64,000 nt of DNA from Flavobacterium fluviatile (GTDB lineage: Bacteria; Bacteroidota; Bacteroidia; Flavobacteriales; Flavobacteriaceae). Position 1 is the first letter of the stretch, and the number at the start of each line of letters is the position of its first letter. The notes beneath the pieces were generated by a model, which searched no databases, had not been told where the DNA came from, and worked only from the letters and a program-made list of their open reading frames with translations. The translations under genes were made by a program, and so were the position numbers. Positions 42,160-51,155 of this stretch are shown here, in pieces. The stretch is from the NCBI RefSeq assembly GCF_010645065.1, contig NZ_JAADZW010000019.1, positions 1 through 64,000 on the forward strand, in the 5' to 3' direction.

Positions 42160-43449
42160 TTGGACTTAATAAAACAAAAAATATTGAATATTAAGACAAA
42201 AATTCTAAATAATAAATCTATTGTTTCGAATTTTTCGTACTTAACTTTGTTTCAGATATTTTCGATATTATTTCCTTTTTTTACCTATCCTTATTTATTA
42301 AGAGTATTAGGTTTTGATATTTATGGCAAGGTAATTTTTGCACAAGCAATAGCTACTAATATTTGTATTTTTGTAAATTTTGGATTCAACGTATCGGGCA
42401 CAAATAATGTTGCTACCAGCCAAGAAAATTCATTGAAACTTTCAGAAATTGTTTCAAGTATTTACTCAGTAAAGTTTGTCATATGGTCTTTTTGTTTGTT
42501 GATTTACTTTGCGTTGATTCAAATTATACCTTTTTTGAGGGCGGATAAATGGTTGTATATTGTGGCATTTTTTATTTCTTTCAATGATTTGCTTTTTCCG
42601 ATATGGTTTTTTCAGGGAATAGAAAAGATGAAGTATATTACATTTATAAATTTAGGAGTTCGCTCTTTGTTTGTAATACTTGTTTTTATTTTTGTTAAAA
42701 ACCATAAAGATTACTTAGTTGTACCTTTATTAAATGCAATAGGAGCTTTTTTAGGGGGAATTGTAGCTTTATGGGTAGTTGTAAAAATTGAAAAGGTAAA
42801 ATTGATGACACAACCTATTTCTACTTTAAGGAAATATTTAGTGGACAGTTTTCCATTGTTTGTTTCTTCTTTGTCGGTACAAATTTATATAAATGGTAAT
42901 AAGCTTTTAGTTGGCTCTTTTTTAGGAATGACAGAAGTTGCAATTTATGATATGGGTGAAAAAATAACATCAATAATAAAAATACCAATTGCCATGATTT
43001 CACAGGCAACATTCCCTAAAGTAAGCCGTGAGAAAAATATTCGATTTATAAATAGACTCATGTGGAGTACATTGGTGTTTATATCATTTGTATATATTGT
43101 AGTTTTTGTTTTAGCTGATTTTATTGTTGTTCTTTTATCTGGAACTCATAATTTAGCGACAGTTGATGTTGTTAGAATTTTAGCCTTTTCAAGTATACCA
43201 GTAGTTTTTAATTATTTTTTAGGCACACATAGATTAATTCCTTTTGGATACAAGAAAACCTATTTAATAAATACAATTATAAGTTCTTGTTTTTTTTTAT
43301 TAGGAGCTTTTGGAATTATTGGTTTCGATATTATTTCAATACATGCAATAGCTTATTTGGATTTGTTAACAGAAATAGTTGTGTGTCTAGTAAATTTATA
43401 TAGTTGTTATAGATTGAAATTGTTGTGTGGAAGGGATGCTGATATATGA
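42160..43449 (+). CDS. Wzx-type oligosaccharide flippase
   Basis: A 429-residue inner-membrane protein with about twelve helices and the MOP/Wzx look: YLTLFQIFSILFPFFTYPYLLRVLG at the start, then FAQAIATNICIFVNFGFNVSG. It flips lipid-linked repeat units to the periplasm. The start is a TTG at 42160, three bases after the gmd stop; a second TTG lies at 42184 and there is no ATG in the first 150 codons. Its stop overlaps the next gene in ATGA. From here to about 50.4 kb the DNA looks more AT-rich than the flanks, as is usual for variable glycan modules. Confidence 0.87.
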   Translation: MDLIKQKILNIKTKILNNKSIVSNFSYLTLFQIFSILFPFFTYPYLLRVLGFDIYGKVIFAQAIATNICIFVNFGFNVSGTNNVATSQENSLKLSEIVSSIYSVKFVIWSFCLLIYFALIQIIPFLRADKWLYIVAFFISFNDLLFPIWFFQGIEKMKYITFINLGVRSLFVILVFIFVKNHKDYLVVPLLNAIGAFLGGIVALWVVVKIEKVKLMTQPISTLRKYLVDSFPLFVSSLSVQIYINGNKLLVGSFLGMTEVAIYDMGEKITSIIKIPIAMISQATFPKVSREKNIRFINRLMWSTLVFISFVYIVVFVLADFIVVLLSGTHNLATVDVVRILAFSSIPVVFNYFLGTHRLIPFGYKKTYLINTIISSCFFLLGAFGIIGFDIISIHAIAYLDLLTEIVVCLVNLYSCYRLKLLCGRDADI

Positions 43450-44783
43450 AATCTTTTATTATTTTGTTGTCATTATTTTTTTCTGTAATTGGATATTCAA
43501 TTGTAGAAAAATCAGGGCTGCATATTTATATTTTTTATTTGATTTTCATTTGGTTAAACTGTATTCAGTTATTCTATATAAATAATAAAAATTATAAATA
43601 TGTTATTCTATCTAATTTTACCTTTGTTAGTTGGACAATATATGGAGGATTAAACCTTTTTCGTCAATGCTGGATCGGACAAACAGATTATAATGGGACT
43701 TTGTCATTAGTGTATATATCCCATATTGTTGGAACTGTTTTGATGTTTATTGGATATAGGTTAGCAATGAAGCAAAAAATAAGAAAAGGCTTTAGATTTA
43801 GTGATAATATTATTGCTGAAAGAAGTTTTCTGATTATCAGTATTCTTTATATAGGATTGCAATTTTATATCATTCAGGCTTCAGGTGGTTTTAAGGCATA
43901 TTTCCTTGCCGCGTATAGTACAAAAGTAGAGTCTTCACTGGTGACTTTTGCTTCTCTTTTTGGTGGAATTTTATCTAATGTAGGTTACTTAGCTGTTCCA
44001 TTTTTTTTAAGTAAGAGCTATTCTATGGCATGGAGGATTTATGCTTTTTTCATTTTTATATTTTATATGGGAATGGGTGGGGTAGTTAATGGTAGTTCTA
44101 TTAATAATTTGAATGCCATGCTTGCTGTTTTTTGTTTTTTACTATTTACAGTTAAGGACTTATCTTCTCTGAATAAATATAGAAATAGAATGCTAGTGCT
44201 TTTAGTTGCTGCAGGTGTTTTTGGGGTGGTAATTAGACAAAATAGAGGTAATATTGATAATGTTCAAGTCTATAGTATTGAACAGTCCGTTGATAATATT
44301 ATGAAAATGAGTACATTCGATGGAGCTCAACATTTAACGTGGGTATATGAGAATTTAGAACCCAAATATACATTAGAGCAATTTATTCTTCCTTTTGTAA
44401 ATCCATTACCTCGTAAGGTTTTTCCTTGGAAGCCAATAGATTTAAGCCGAATTGCTGGACAACGAACGGAAAAACTTGATTTAGAATATCAATTTGCAGT
44501 AATAGTTACTCCTATGGGTGAGTTTTATTATGATTTTGGAGTTATAGGTATTATTGTAGGTATGATTTTTATTGGTTTTGTAATAGGGTTTATACAAAAA
44601 AAAATAAATCTTTCAGCTCATACTAATATGACTGCTTTTATTCTAATCAGTTGTTGCATTTATTCAGAAATAATTGCCGGTTGGTACACTGGATGGGGGA
44701 TTCGTATGGTGAGGTTTTCGATATTCGTAGCATTTCTTTTGGTTGTACAAAAAACGTTTAACTCTAATTTCAGAAAAGCGTAA
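43446..44783 (+). CDS. Wzy-type O-antigen/exopolysaccharide polymerase
   Basis: A 445-residue protein with about eleven membrane helices and no soluble domain. Large periplasmic loops include GLNLFRQCWIGQTDYNGT and the region around LPRKVFPWKPIDLSRIAGQRTE followed by PMGEFYYDFGVIG, which is the usual Wzy arrangement. It links repeat units on the periplasmic side. Identified by topology, loop style and position between the flippase and glycosyltransferases; it begins inside the wzx stop and ends sharing one base with the next start. Confidence 0.8.
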   Translation: MKSFIILLSLFFSVIGYSIVEKSGLHIYIFYLIFIWLNCIQLFYINNKNYKYVILSNFTFVSWTIYGGLNLFRQCWIGQTDYNGTLSLVYISHIVGTVLMFIGYRLAMKQKIRKGFRFSDNIIAERSFLIISILYIGLQFYIIQASGGFKAYFLAAYSTKVESSLVTFASLFGGILSNVGYLAVPFFLSKSYSMAWRIYAFFIFIFYMGMGGVVNGSSINNLNAMLAVFCFLLFTVKDLSSLNKYRNRMLVLLVAAGVFGVVIRQNRGNIDNVQVYSIEQSVDNIMKMSTFDGAQHLTWVYENLEPKYTLEQFILPFVNPLPRKVFPWKPIDLSRIAGQRTEKLDLEYQFAVIVTPMGEFYYDFGVIGIIVGMIFIGFVIGFIQKKINLSAHTNMTAFILISCCIYSEIIAGWYTGWGIRMVRFSIFVAFLLVVQKTFNSNFRKA

Positions 44784-45745
44784 TGGAATTAATTAGTATA
44801 GTAGTACCGGTATATAATGTAGAAAAATACCTTCATGCCTGTATTGATAGTATCCTGGTGCAAACTCACAAAAATATAGAGGTTATTTTAGTAAACGATG
44901 GTTCGTCAGATAGAAGTCCTCAAATATGTGATGAATATGAGGCAAATGATACGAGAATAAAGGTTATACACAAAAAAAATGGTGGTGCATCCAGCGCCAG
45001 AAATGTGGGTATGAAAATCGCACAAGGACAATATATTGGTTTTGTAGATAGCGATGATATAATTAGCCCAGTAATGTATGAAGTATTATATAGCCAAATA
45101 AAAAAATATGATGCTAATGTTGCACATATAAAATCAACAAGTAAGTTAACTAATTTGTCTATTAAAAAAGACGTAATCAATAGTCAGGTAAAGATAGTTG
45201 AGAAAAATAATTTGCTTTGCTTTGCATTTGACTATTTGGGAGTAGCACAGTGGAGTGGACTGTACAAGCGAGACGTTTTAGATGGTTGCTTTTTTGTTGA
45301 AGGCGCACTAAACGAAGACATATTATGGTCATATAATGTGAGAAAACGAAGTAACAGATTGTTGAGTATTGATTTACCACTATATTATTGGAATTTAGAG
45401 CCAGTTAGTTTATCCCGTTCCGGGATTTCAACTCTTGAAAACCCTTATGATTACATTCAGGAAGATTTAATTAACTCTCAGTCTGATGAGCAAACCTTGC
45501 TTTCTTGTAAAATGAAAAGTATTGAATTTGATTTTCGTTCTGTAACGCGTTCAACAATACATGGCTTTAAAACTCCTGCTTTAGAAAAAAAGTATAAAGA
45601 AAATGAGAAACAATATATTAAAAATATTCGCCAAAATTTAGGCTACATTATTAGAAGTCCGTTATTTACCAAAACGGTCAAAGCGCAACTAATATTGTTG
45701 TCAATTAGTCCATCTGTATATAAATTATTAAGAAATACATTATGA
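44783..45745 (+). CDS. GT2 family glycosyltransferase
   Basis: A 320-residue GT-A fold transferase. SIVVPVYNVEKYLHACIDSI at the N-terminus, VNDGSSDRSPQICD, the metal-binding GFVDSDDIIS and a C-terminal domain with EGALNEDILWSY, the ED-type catalytic position. It acts on lipid-linked glycan on the cytoplasmic side. Donor and acceptor are unknown. The start shares one base with the polymerase stop (TAATG) and the end overlaps the acyltransferase by four bases, so the genes are translationally coupled. Confidence 0.9.
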   Translation: MELISIVVPVYNVEKYLHACIDSILVQTHKNIEVILVNDGSSDRSPQICDEYEANDTRIKVIHKKNGGASSARNVGMKIAQGQYIGFVDSDDIISPVMYEVLYSQIKKYDANVAHIKSTSKLTNLSIKKDVINSQVKIVEKNNLLCFAFDYLGVAQWSGLYKRDVLDGCFFVEGALNEDILWSYNVRKRSNRLLSIDLPLYYWNLEPVSLSRSGISTLENPYDYIQEDLINSQSDEQTLLSCKMKSIEFDFRSVTRSTIHGFKTPALEKKYKENEKQYIKNIRQNLGYIIRSPLFTKTVKAQLILLSISPSVYKLLRNTL

Positions 45746-46407
45746 GAAAAATAGCGAATATTTTGATATGTCTTCTTCCTTGGAAATTAAGAAGATTAAT
45801 ACTTAATAAATTCTATCATTTTGAAATAGATAAAACAGCTAGAATAGGGCTTTCTTATGTATTTCCGAAAAAATTAGTAATGAAGGAGTATTCATACATT
45901 AGAAATTTTACATATGTAACAGGAGATAAAGTTGTTTTGTCTGCATATGCGTCAATAGCGAGAAACTGTTGGATTTCTGGATTTACTGTTGGATCTAATG
46001 CAGCAGAATTTTCTACAGAGGTCGATAGAAAAGCAGAATTATGGCTGGGTGAGCATTCAAAAATAATAACTCATCACAGAATAGATTGTACGAATATGGT
46101 TAAAATCGGGAAATTTGTTACTGTTGCGGGGTATGACACACAAATATTAACACACGCAATAAATATCTATACTAACCGTCAAGAAAGTAAACCAGTAGAA
46201 ATTGGAGACTATTGTTTTATAGGAACTAGATGTACTATTCTTCCAGGAGCAAAACTTCCAAGTTATTGTGTTCTTGGAGGAGGAGCAGTATTATCAGCTC
46301 ATTATACTGATGAATACTTTTTATATGGAGGTGTGCCTGCAAAACCAATTAAGCAACTATCCAAAGATGAACCTTACTTTTACAGAATAATTGGCGCGGT
46401 TAAATAA
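45742..46407 (+). CDS. Left-handed beta-helix acyltransferase
   Basis: A 221-residue transferase of the hexapeptide-repeat class. Repeats run from about residue 95 (LWLGEHSKIITHHRIDCTNM, VKIGKFVTVAGYDT) to GDYCFIGTRCTILPGAKLPSYCVLGGGAVL and the closing GVPAKPIKQL. His115 and His116 in TTHH-like THHRID or His in LTHAIN are catalytic candidates. It likely O-acetylates a sugar of the repeat unit. It overlaps the preceding glycosyltransferase by four bases. Confidence 0.83.
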   Translation: MRKIANILICLLPWKLRRLILNKFYHFEIDKTARIGLSYVFPKKLVMKEYSYIRNFTYVTGDKVVLSAYASIARNCWISGFTVGSNAAEFSTEVDRKAELWLGEHSKIITHHRIDCTNMVKIGKFVTVAGYDTQILTHAINIYTNRQESKPVEIGDYCFIGTRCTILPGAKLPSYCVLGGGAVLSAHYTDEYFLYGGVPAKPIKQLSKDEPYFYRIIGAVK

Positions 46408-46425
46408 TTTTTGATAAAATTTAAT

Positions 46426-47523
46426 ATGAGTAAACTTAAATCTTACACAATAACTTGTCATCGACCATTAAACTATGGAGCAGTTTTACAGGCCTATGCT
46501 CTAAATACAAAACTTAGGTCATTAGGTGTTGATGCTAAGGTCATAGATTACTATCCTAGTTACTATAAGGCTTCAAATAAAAGCTTGCTGACAAGAGTTT
46601 TAAGACAGGTTTTTAGATTGCCAGACTGGATTGTTGGTAAAAAGAGATTTGGCAAATTTATAGCAGACAATTTGCCAATGACTGCAAAAACATATATTAA
46701 TATTGAAGAACTTAATGCTGATATACCTTTAGCTGATGTTTATTTTGCTGGAAGTGATCAGATATGGAATTGTCATGAATTAGAAAATGGTAAAGATGAT
46801 GCTTTTTTTCTGAGTTTTGCTCCAAAAGGAGCCAAGAAAATTGCCTATGCAGCAAGTTTGGCAATGCCTAAAATACCAGAGGAACAAGTAGAACGCTACA
46901 AGAGCCTTATAAATGATTTCGATGCCGTTGCAATCCGTGAAAAAGACGGTCTTGAATTGGTTAAGAGTATTGGAATTGAAAAGGCTGTTAATGTATTAGA
47001 TCCAGTATATTTACTGGAAAGAATTGATTGGGACAAAATTGCAGATAAAGATAGCTTTCTACCTAAAGAAAAATATGTGCTTATATACGCCTTTAATAGG
47101 CAAAAAAATATTTTTGAATATGCCCGTAAAATGGCAAACGAATTAGGTATAAAAGTGTATTCTATAAACACAAATATTGAGGATTATATGCTCGATACTG
47201 ATAAATATTTTTATAATGCAAGTCCTAATACTTTTGTGAATTTGATAAAGAATGCTGAAGCAGTTGTGACTAATTCATTTCATGGTCTCTCTTTTTCTGT
47301 AATTTACAATAAGCAATTTCATCTCTTCACAAGAAAAAGCAGTTCTAATTCTCGTATGGTTAATTTGTTGAGTGATTTAAACTTGTCTGGGCGTATAGTT
47401 GACTCAACAAATTTGCTAAAAAACGATATAGACTTTGCAGTTACAAATGAAATAGTTGATCAGAAAAGAATTTTTTCTGTGAATTATATTAAGAGTAATA
47501 TTTTTAGTGATGGAAACAATTAA
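46426..47523 (+). CDS. Polysaccharide pyruvyl transferase family protein
   Basis: A 365-residue protein of the PS_pyruv_trans (CsaB/WcaK) family, which adds ketal pyruvate to sugars. Visible pieces are NYGAVLQAYAL near the start, VYFAGSDQIWNCHELENG, KKIAYAASLAMP, VAIREKDGLELVKS and TNSFHGLSFSVIY with the conserved His. The frame is open from a TTG at 46411, but the ATG at 46426 (MSKLKSYTITC) is the likely start. It overlaps the following glycosyltransferase gene by 14 bases. Pyruvylation would give the glycan a negative charge. Confidence 0.88.
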   Translation: MSKLKSYTITCHRPLNYGAVLQAYALNTKLRSLGVDAKVIDYYPSYYKASNKSLLTRVLRQVFRLPDWIVGKKRFGKFIADNLPMTAKTYINIEELNADIPLADVYFAGSDQIWNCHELENGKDDAFFLSFAPKGAKKIAYAASLAMPKIPEEQVERYKSLINDFDAVAIREKDGLELVKSIGIEKAVNVLDPVYLLERIDWDKIADKDSFLPKEKYVLIYAFNRQKNIFEYARKMANELGIKVYSINTNIEDYMLDTDKYFYNASPNTFVNLIKNAEAVVTNSFHGLSFSVIYNKQFHLFTRKSSSNSRMVNLLSDLNLSGRIVDSTNLLKNDIDFAVTNEIVDQKRIFSVNYIKSNIFSDGNN

Positions 47524-48505
47524 TAGCAATCTACTGGTTTCAATCATTGTGCCTATGTATAATGTTGAAAAATATTTGGTAAAATGTTTAGATTCTATTA
47601 CAAGTCAGTCTCATACAAATCTTGAAATATTATTGGTTAATGATGGTTCGCCTGATGATTCAGGGATTATTGCTGATAACTATGCTCAAAAAGATATGCG
47701 TGTTAAAGTGTTTCACAGGGAAAATAAAGGAGTTTCAGCTACTAGAAATTTTGGTTTGGAACAGGCTATTGGTGAGTATGTTGTTTTTGTGGATAGCGAC
47801 GATTATCTGTCACCCGATTTTGTAGAATATATGTTGAAAATTGTAAGTCAAACGAAAGCAGAATTTTGTTTGTCTAAAAATATTTTTACTTCTACTAATA
47901 TGAAGCAGGTAACTAATGATGAAATAAAAGTTTATTCACCAGAGGAGGCAACTAGCGCCCTATTATATCCAGGTATAGTAATAGGTAGTTGGAATAAGAT
48001 GTTTAAAAGAAGCCTCTTAGAGGATAAAAATATTAAGTTTCCTACAGATTTTTTTATGGGTGAAGGATTAAATTTTATTACTACAGTTTCACAATTAGCC
48101 AACAAAGTAGGTGTAGGGGAAAGAAAAGTTTATTTTTATCGTACTGATAATGCAGAATCAGCTACTACTAAGTTTGATATAAATAAACTTTTTAATGCTT
48201 TTGATGCAATAAAATATATAAAGAAAAATCTAATTTTAAAATCACCGAATGTTATTGCGGCTTTAGAATTTCATGAGTGGTGGACATGTTTTTATGCGTT
48301 GGAAAGGATAATTTCTACTTCATCTCAAAAAAGATACCCTAATCAATACAATGATTATTCTAAAAGGCTCAAGAGTGGTGCTTTTAGAATGTTATTAAAA
48401 GCTAGAGTTTCAAAAAATACTAAATTCAAGATATTTAGTATTTGGATTAGTCCTAAGTTTATAACTAAAGCTTTTGTTACCATAAAGAAGTTATCTAAGA
48501 AATAA
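47510..48505 (+). CDS. GT2 family glycosyltransferase
   Basis: A 331-residue transferase: SIIVPMYNVEKYLVKCLDSI, VNDGSPDDSG, VFVDSDDYLSPDFVE (DxD metal site) and FFMGEGLNFITT as the C-terminal acidic motif. It is close in type to the enzyme at 44783-45745. The frame includes a GTG at 47507 directly before the ATG at 47510; the ATG is taken as start. Donor is unknown. It is the last gene before a 206-base AT-rich gap, so the first transcript of the glycan module may end here. Confidence 0.9.
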   Translation: METINSNLLVSIIVPMYNVEKYLVKCLDSITSQSHTNLEILLVNDGSPDDSGIIADNYAQKDMRVKVFHRENKGVSATRNFGLEQAIGEYVVFVDSDDYLSPDFVEYMLKIVSQTKAEFCLSKNIFTSTNMKQVTNDEIKVYSPEEATSALLYPGIVIGSWNKMFKRSLLEDKNIKFPTDFFMGEGLNFITTVSQLANKVGVGERKVYFYRTDNAESATTKFDINKLFNAFDAIKYIKKNLILKSPNVIAALEFHEWWTCFYALERIISTSSQKRYPNQYNDYSKRLKSGAFRMLLKARVSKNTKFKIFSIWISPKFITKAFVTIKKLSKK

Positions 48506-48643
48506 GACAATTATTTGGAAAAATCAAATTTGTGAAGATTTGAATATAATACTTGGTTAAAACATTATATGAATACAAAATTTGATTAGTGATTTTTTAC
48601 AATTATATTTAAATAACTTCAAAACGCTGATAAATATTATCTC

Positions 48644-48651
48644 TATATTTG
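48644..48651 (+). promoter_or_regulatory. Internal -7 element in the exopolysaccharide locus
   Basis: TATATTTG matches TAnnTTTG, in the only sizeable gap (48506-48711) within the glycosyltransferase block. It would give a leader of about 55 bases to the ATG at 48712. No -33 TTG was seen at normal spacing; the rest of the gap is featureless AT-rich DNA. Confidence 0.45.
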
Positions 48652-48711
48652 AAAAATAAATTATAAATTTTATACAATTAAGTTAAAAAATAATTTTCTA
48701 AAATATTTTTA

Positions 48712-49809
48712 ATGAATTTATTACTAATAGGACCTTTTCCTTTTCCTGTTCATGGTTGCTCTATAGCTAATAAAGTTTTATTAGAACAATTAAATAGAAA
48801 AGAGGAATTACATGTTTCGATCATTGATACTAATTCCGAGAATGTTTCTTCAAAAGGAGTAGGTTCTTTCTCAGTTAAAAAAGTATTCGCTTTTTTAAAA
48901 AGTTATAAGCATTTAAGTAAAATTAAAAAGGCGGATGTTGTCTATACTACACCGGGACAAACTTTTTTAGGTATTGTTAAGTATATTCCATTTTATAGCC
49001 TTTGTTTAAAGTTTAATATTCCTTATATTATACATGTTCACGGAAATCATTTAGGTAATGAATTTCAAAGTCTTAAAGGATTTAAGAAAAATGTATTTAA
49101 ATATTATATTGAACGAGCATCGGCAGGTATAGTATTATCTGAAAGTTTAAGATCTAATTTTGAAGGCCTGCTCTCTAAGGAGAAAATTTTTGTCGTTGAA
49201 AATTTTGCGGAGGATGCTTTATTTATAAATGGAACAATTAATAAGTGTCAAGATAAAATTAAGATTTTGTACCTTAGTAATTTAATGAAAGAAAAAGGTA
49301 TAGTTGAAGTGCTAACCGCTTTGAAAAAATTAAAAAAATTAAGAATAGATTTTAAGGCAGATATCGCTGGAAAAATTGAGGATGAATCAAAAGAAGAAAT
49401 TAAAGGTTATTTAGATGAACTTAAGGACTATGTTACTTATCACGGGGTAGTGTATGGTAAAACTAAAGAACATTTATTAAAAGAAAGTAATGTTTTTATT
49501 TTGCCTACTTATTATAAAATGGAGGGGCAGCCTATTGCTCTAATCGAAGCAATGGCAACAGGGAATATAATTATAACAACAAATCATGGTGGAATCCCGG
49601 ATATAATTTCAGAAGAAAATGGTTTTTTTGTAGAGAAAGAAAATTATGAATCTATATTTGAAGTGCTTTTAACATTAAATCAGAATTTGGAAAGTAAGGT
49701 TTTTAATATTGGTTCTTATAATATTGAATATGCAAAAGAAAATTTTTCTGAAGCGAAGTTTGTAAATAAAATTTTAAAAGTAGTTTCTACTGTAATACTA
49801 AATGTATGA
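48712..49809 (+). CDS. GT4 family glycosyltransferase
   Basis: A 365-residue GT-B fold transferase. The N-terminus LLIGPFPFPVHGCSIANKVL has the acceptor-domain glycine loop. The C-terminal donor domain shows KIKILYLSNLMKEKGIVEVL, VTYHGVVYGKTKEHLLKES and the EX7E motif region PIALIEAMATGNIIITTNHGG. It is retaining by family (GT4). It is cytoplasmic, acting on undecaprenyl-linked sugars. It overlaps the next gene by four bases. Confidence 0.9.
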   Translation: MNLLLIGPFPFPVHGCSIANKVLLEQLNRKEELHVSIIDTNSENVSSKGVGSFSVKKVFAFLKSYKHLSKIKKADVVYTTPGQTFLGIVKYIPFYSLCLKFNIPYIIHVHGNHLGNEFQSLKGFKKNVFKYYIERASAGIVLSESLRSNFEGLLSKEKIFVVENFAEDALFINGTINKCQDKIKILYLSNLMKEKGIVEVLTALKKLKKLRIDFKADIAGKIEDESKEEIKGYLDELKDYVTYHGVVYGKTKEHLLKESNVFILPTYYKMEGQPIALIEAMATGNIIITTNHGGIPDIISEENGFFVEKENYESIFEVLLTLNQNLESKVFNIGSYNIEYAKENFSEAKFVNKILKVVSTVILNV

Positions 49810-50354
49810 CAAAAGTTCGATTAGACAAATTTGATGCTTCTGTTGATTTCAATAGAGGAGCAAATAAATTTAAAATGATTTCATGGTATTTAATAAAAAC
49901 AACTTTTTTTCTTACTGCAATTCCTTATCCTTCCTCTTGGAAATGTAGTTTTTTACGATTCTTCGGAGCTAAAATAGGAAAAGGCGTTGTAATTAAGCCA
50001 AGAGTAAATATTCATTTTCCATGGAAATTAATTATTGGAAATCATGTGTGGATTGGGGAAGAAGTTTTTTTATTGAATTTCGAATTGCAATCAATAGGAG
50101 ATAATGTTTGTATTAGTCAAAGAAGCTTTTTATGTGGAGGAAATCATGATTATAAAATTCCTTCCATGCCTTATCGGAATGGACCAATAACTCTTAAAAA
50201 TGGTTCTTGGATTGGGGCAAGTTGTTTTTTGGGACCAAATGTTACAATTGGTACAGATACGGTTATTTCTGCAGGTTCAGTAGTTACAAAATCATTACCT
50301 GAAAATGGAATATACCGAGGGAATCCTATTGAATTTATAAAAGAACGCTGGTAA
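49806..50354 (+). CDS. WcaF-like hexapeptide acetyltransferase
   Basis: A 182-residue acyltransferase with left-handed beta-helix repeats: IGKGVVIKPRVNIHFPWKL, IIGNHVWIGEEVFLLNF, IGDNVCISQRSFLCGGNHDY and the active-site His in GNHDYK, then GSWIGASCFLGPNVTIGTDTV and a closing NGIYRGNP. The length and the FPWKLIIGNHVWIGE segment resemble WcaF of colanic acid clusters. It probably acetylates fucose or another sugar. It overlaps the GT4 gene by four bases. Confidence 0.88.
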   Translation: MTKVRLDKFDASVDFNRGANKFKMISWYLIKTTFFLTAIPYPSSWKCSFLRFFGAKIGKGVVIKPRVNIHFPWKLIIGNHVWIGEEVFLLNFELQSIGDNVCISQRSFLCGGNHDYKIPSMPYRNGPITLKNGSWIGASCFLGPNVTIGTDTVISAGSVVTKSLPENGIYRGNPIEFIKERW

Positions 50355-50367
50355 ACTATTTTAAAAT

Positions 50368-51114
50368 ATGTTGGTTACAATTATTACAGTTTGTTACAAT
50401 CGAAAAGCAACTATTGAACAATCCATAAAGAGTGTTTTGGATCAGGATTATCCTGATATTGAATATATAGTAGTGGATGGTAATTCATCAGATGGAACAC
50501 AAGGTATTATCGAACGGTATGCGGATAAAATCAGCAAGTATGTTTCTGAGCCGGATAAAGGAATGTATGACGCAATAAATAAAGGATTAGCAATGGCTAC
50601 AGGAGATGTAGTGGGTTTAATGCATTCTGATGACGTTTTTTATGATAATTCTGTAGTTTCAAAAATTGTAAATATTTTTAAGAATTCTCCAACTGCGGAT
50701 GCTGTTTACGGTGATGGTATCTATGTTACGAATGATGAAGAACAGAAAATAGTACGTAACAGAATTGGAGGTAAATATAATTTTAAGAAATTAAAGTCAG
50801 GCTGGCTGCCTTTGCATCCTACAGTTTACATCAAAAAATCAATTATAGAAAAATATGGAAACTATAATTTAGATTTTAAAATTGCTTCTGATACAGAGTT
50901 TTTATTGCGATATTTATACAAATACAAAATCAATATTGTTTATCTCAACTCTTATATTGTGAAAATGAGAATGGGCGGTTTAAGTACGGATTATAAAAGA
51001 GCTTTTGAAGTATTGCGCGAAGATTATAATATATATAAATTTCACAGGTTATCAGGATTAAGAGCAGTTTTCCAAAAGAAAATGCTTGCATTGATGCAAT
51101 ATGTAAAAAAATAA
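50368..51114 (+). CDS. GT2 family glycosyltransferase (WcaE-like)
   Basis: A 248-residue transferase: ITVCYNRKATIEQSIKSVL, VVDGNSSDGTQGIIERYA, SEPDKGMYDAINKGLAMATG and the metal motif MHSDDVFYDN. HPTVYIKKSIIEKYG and ASDTEFLLRYL complete the pattern seen in colanic-acid WcaE/WcaA-like enzymes. It starts 13 bases after the acetyltransferase gene. Donor is unknown. Confidence 0.9.
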   Translation: MLVTIITVCYNRKATIEQSIKSVLDQDYPDIEYIVVDGNSSDGTQGIIERYADKISKYVSEPDKGMYDAINKGLAMATGDVVGLMHSDDVFYDNSVVSKIVNIFKNSPTADAVYGDGIYVTNDEEQKIVRNRIGGKYNFKKLKSGWLPLHPTVYIKKSIIEKYGNYNLDFKIASDTEFLLRYLYKYKINIVYLNSYIVKMRMGGLSTDYKRAFEVLREDYNIYKFHRLSGLRAVFQKKMLALMQYVKK

Positions 51115-51155
51115 AAAATGGACATAATAAATAGTAAAAAGTTTTTTTCAGGTTT

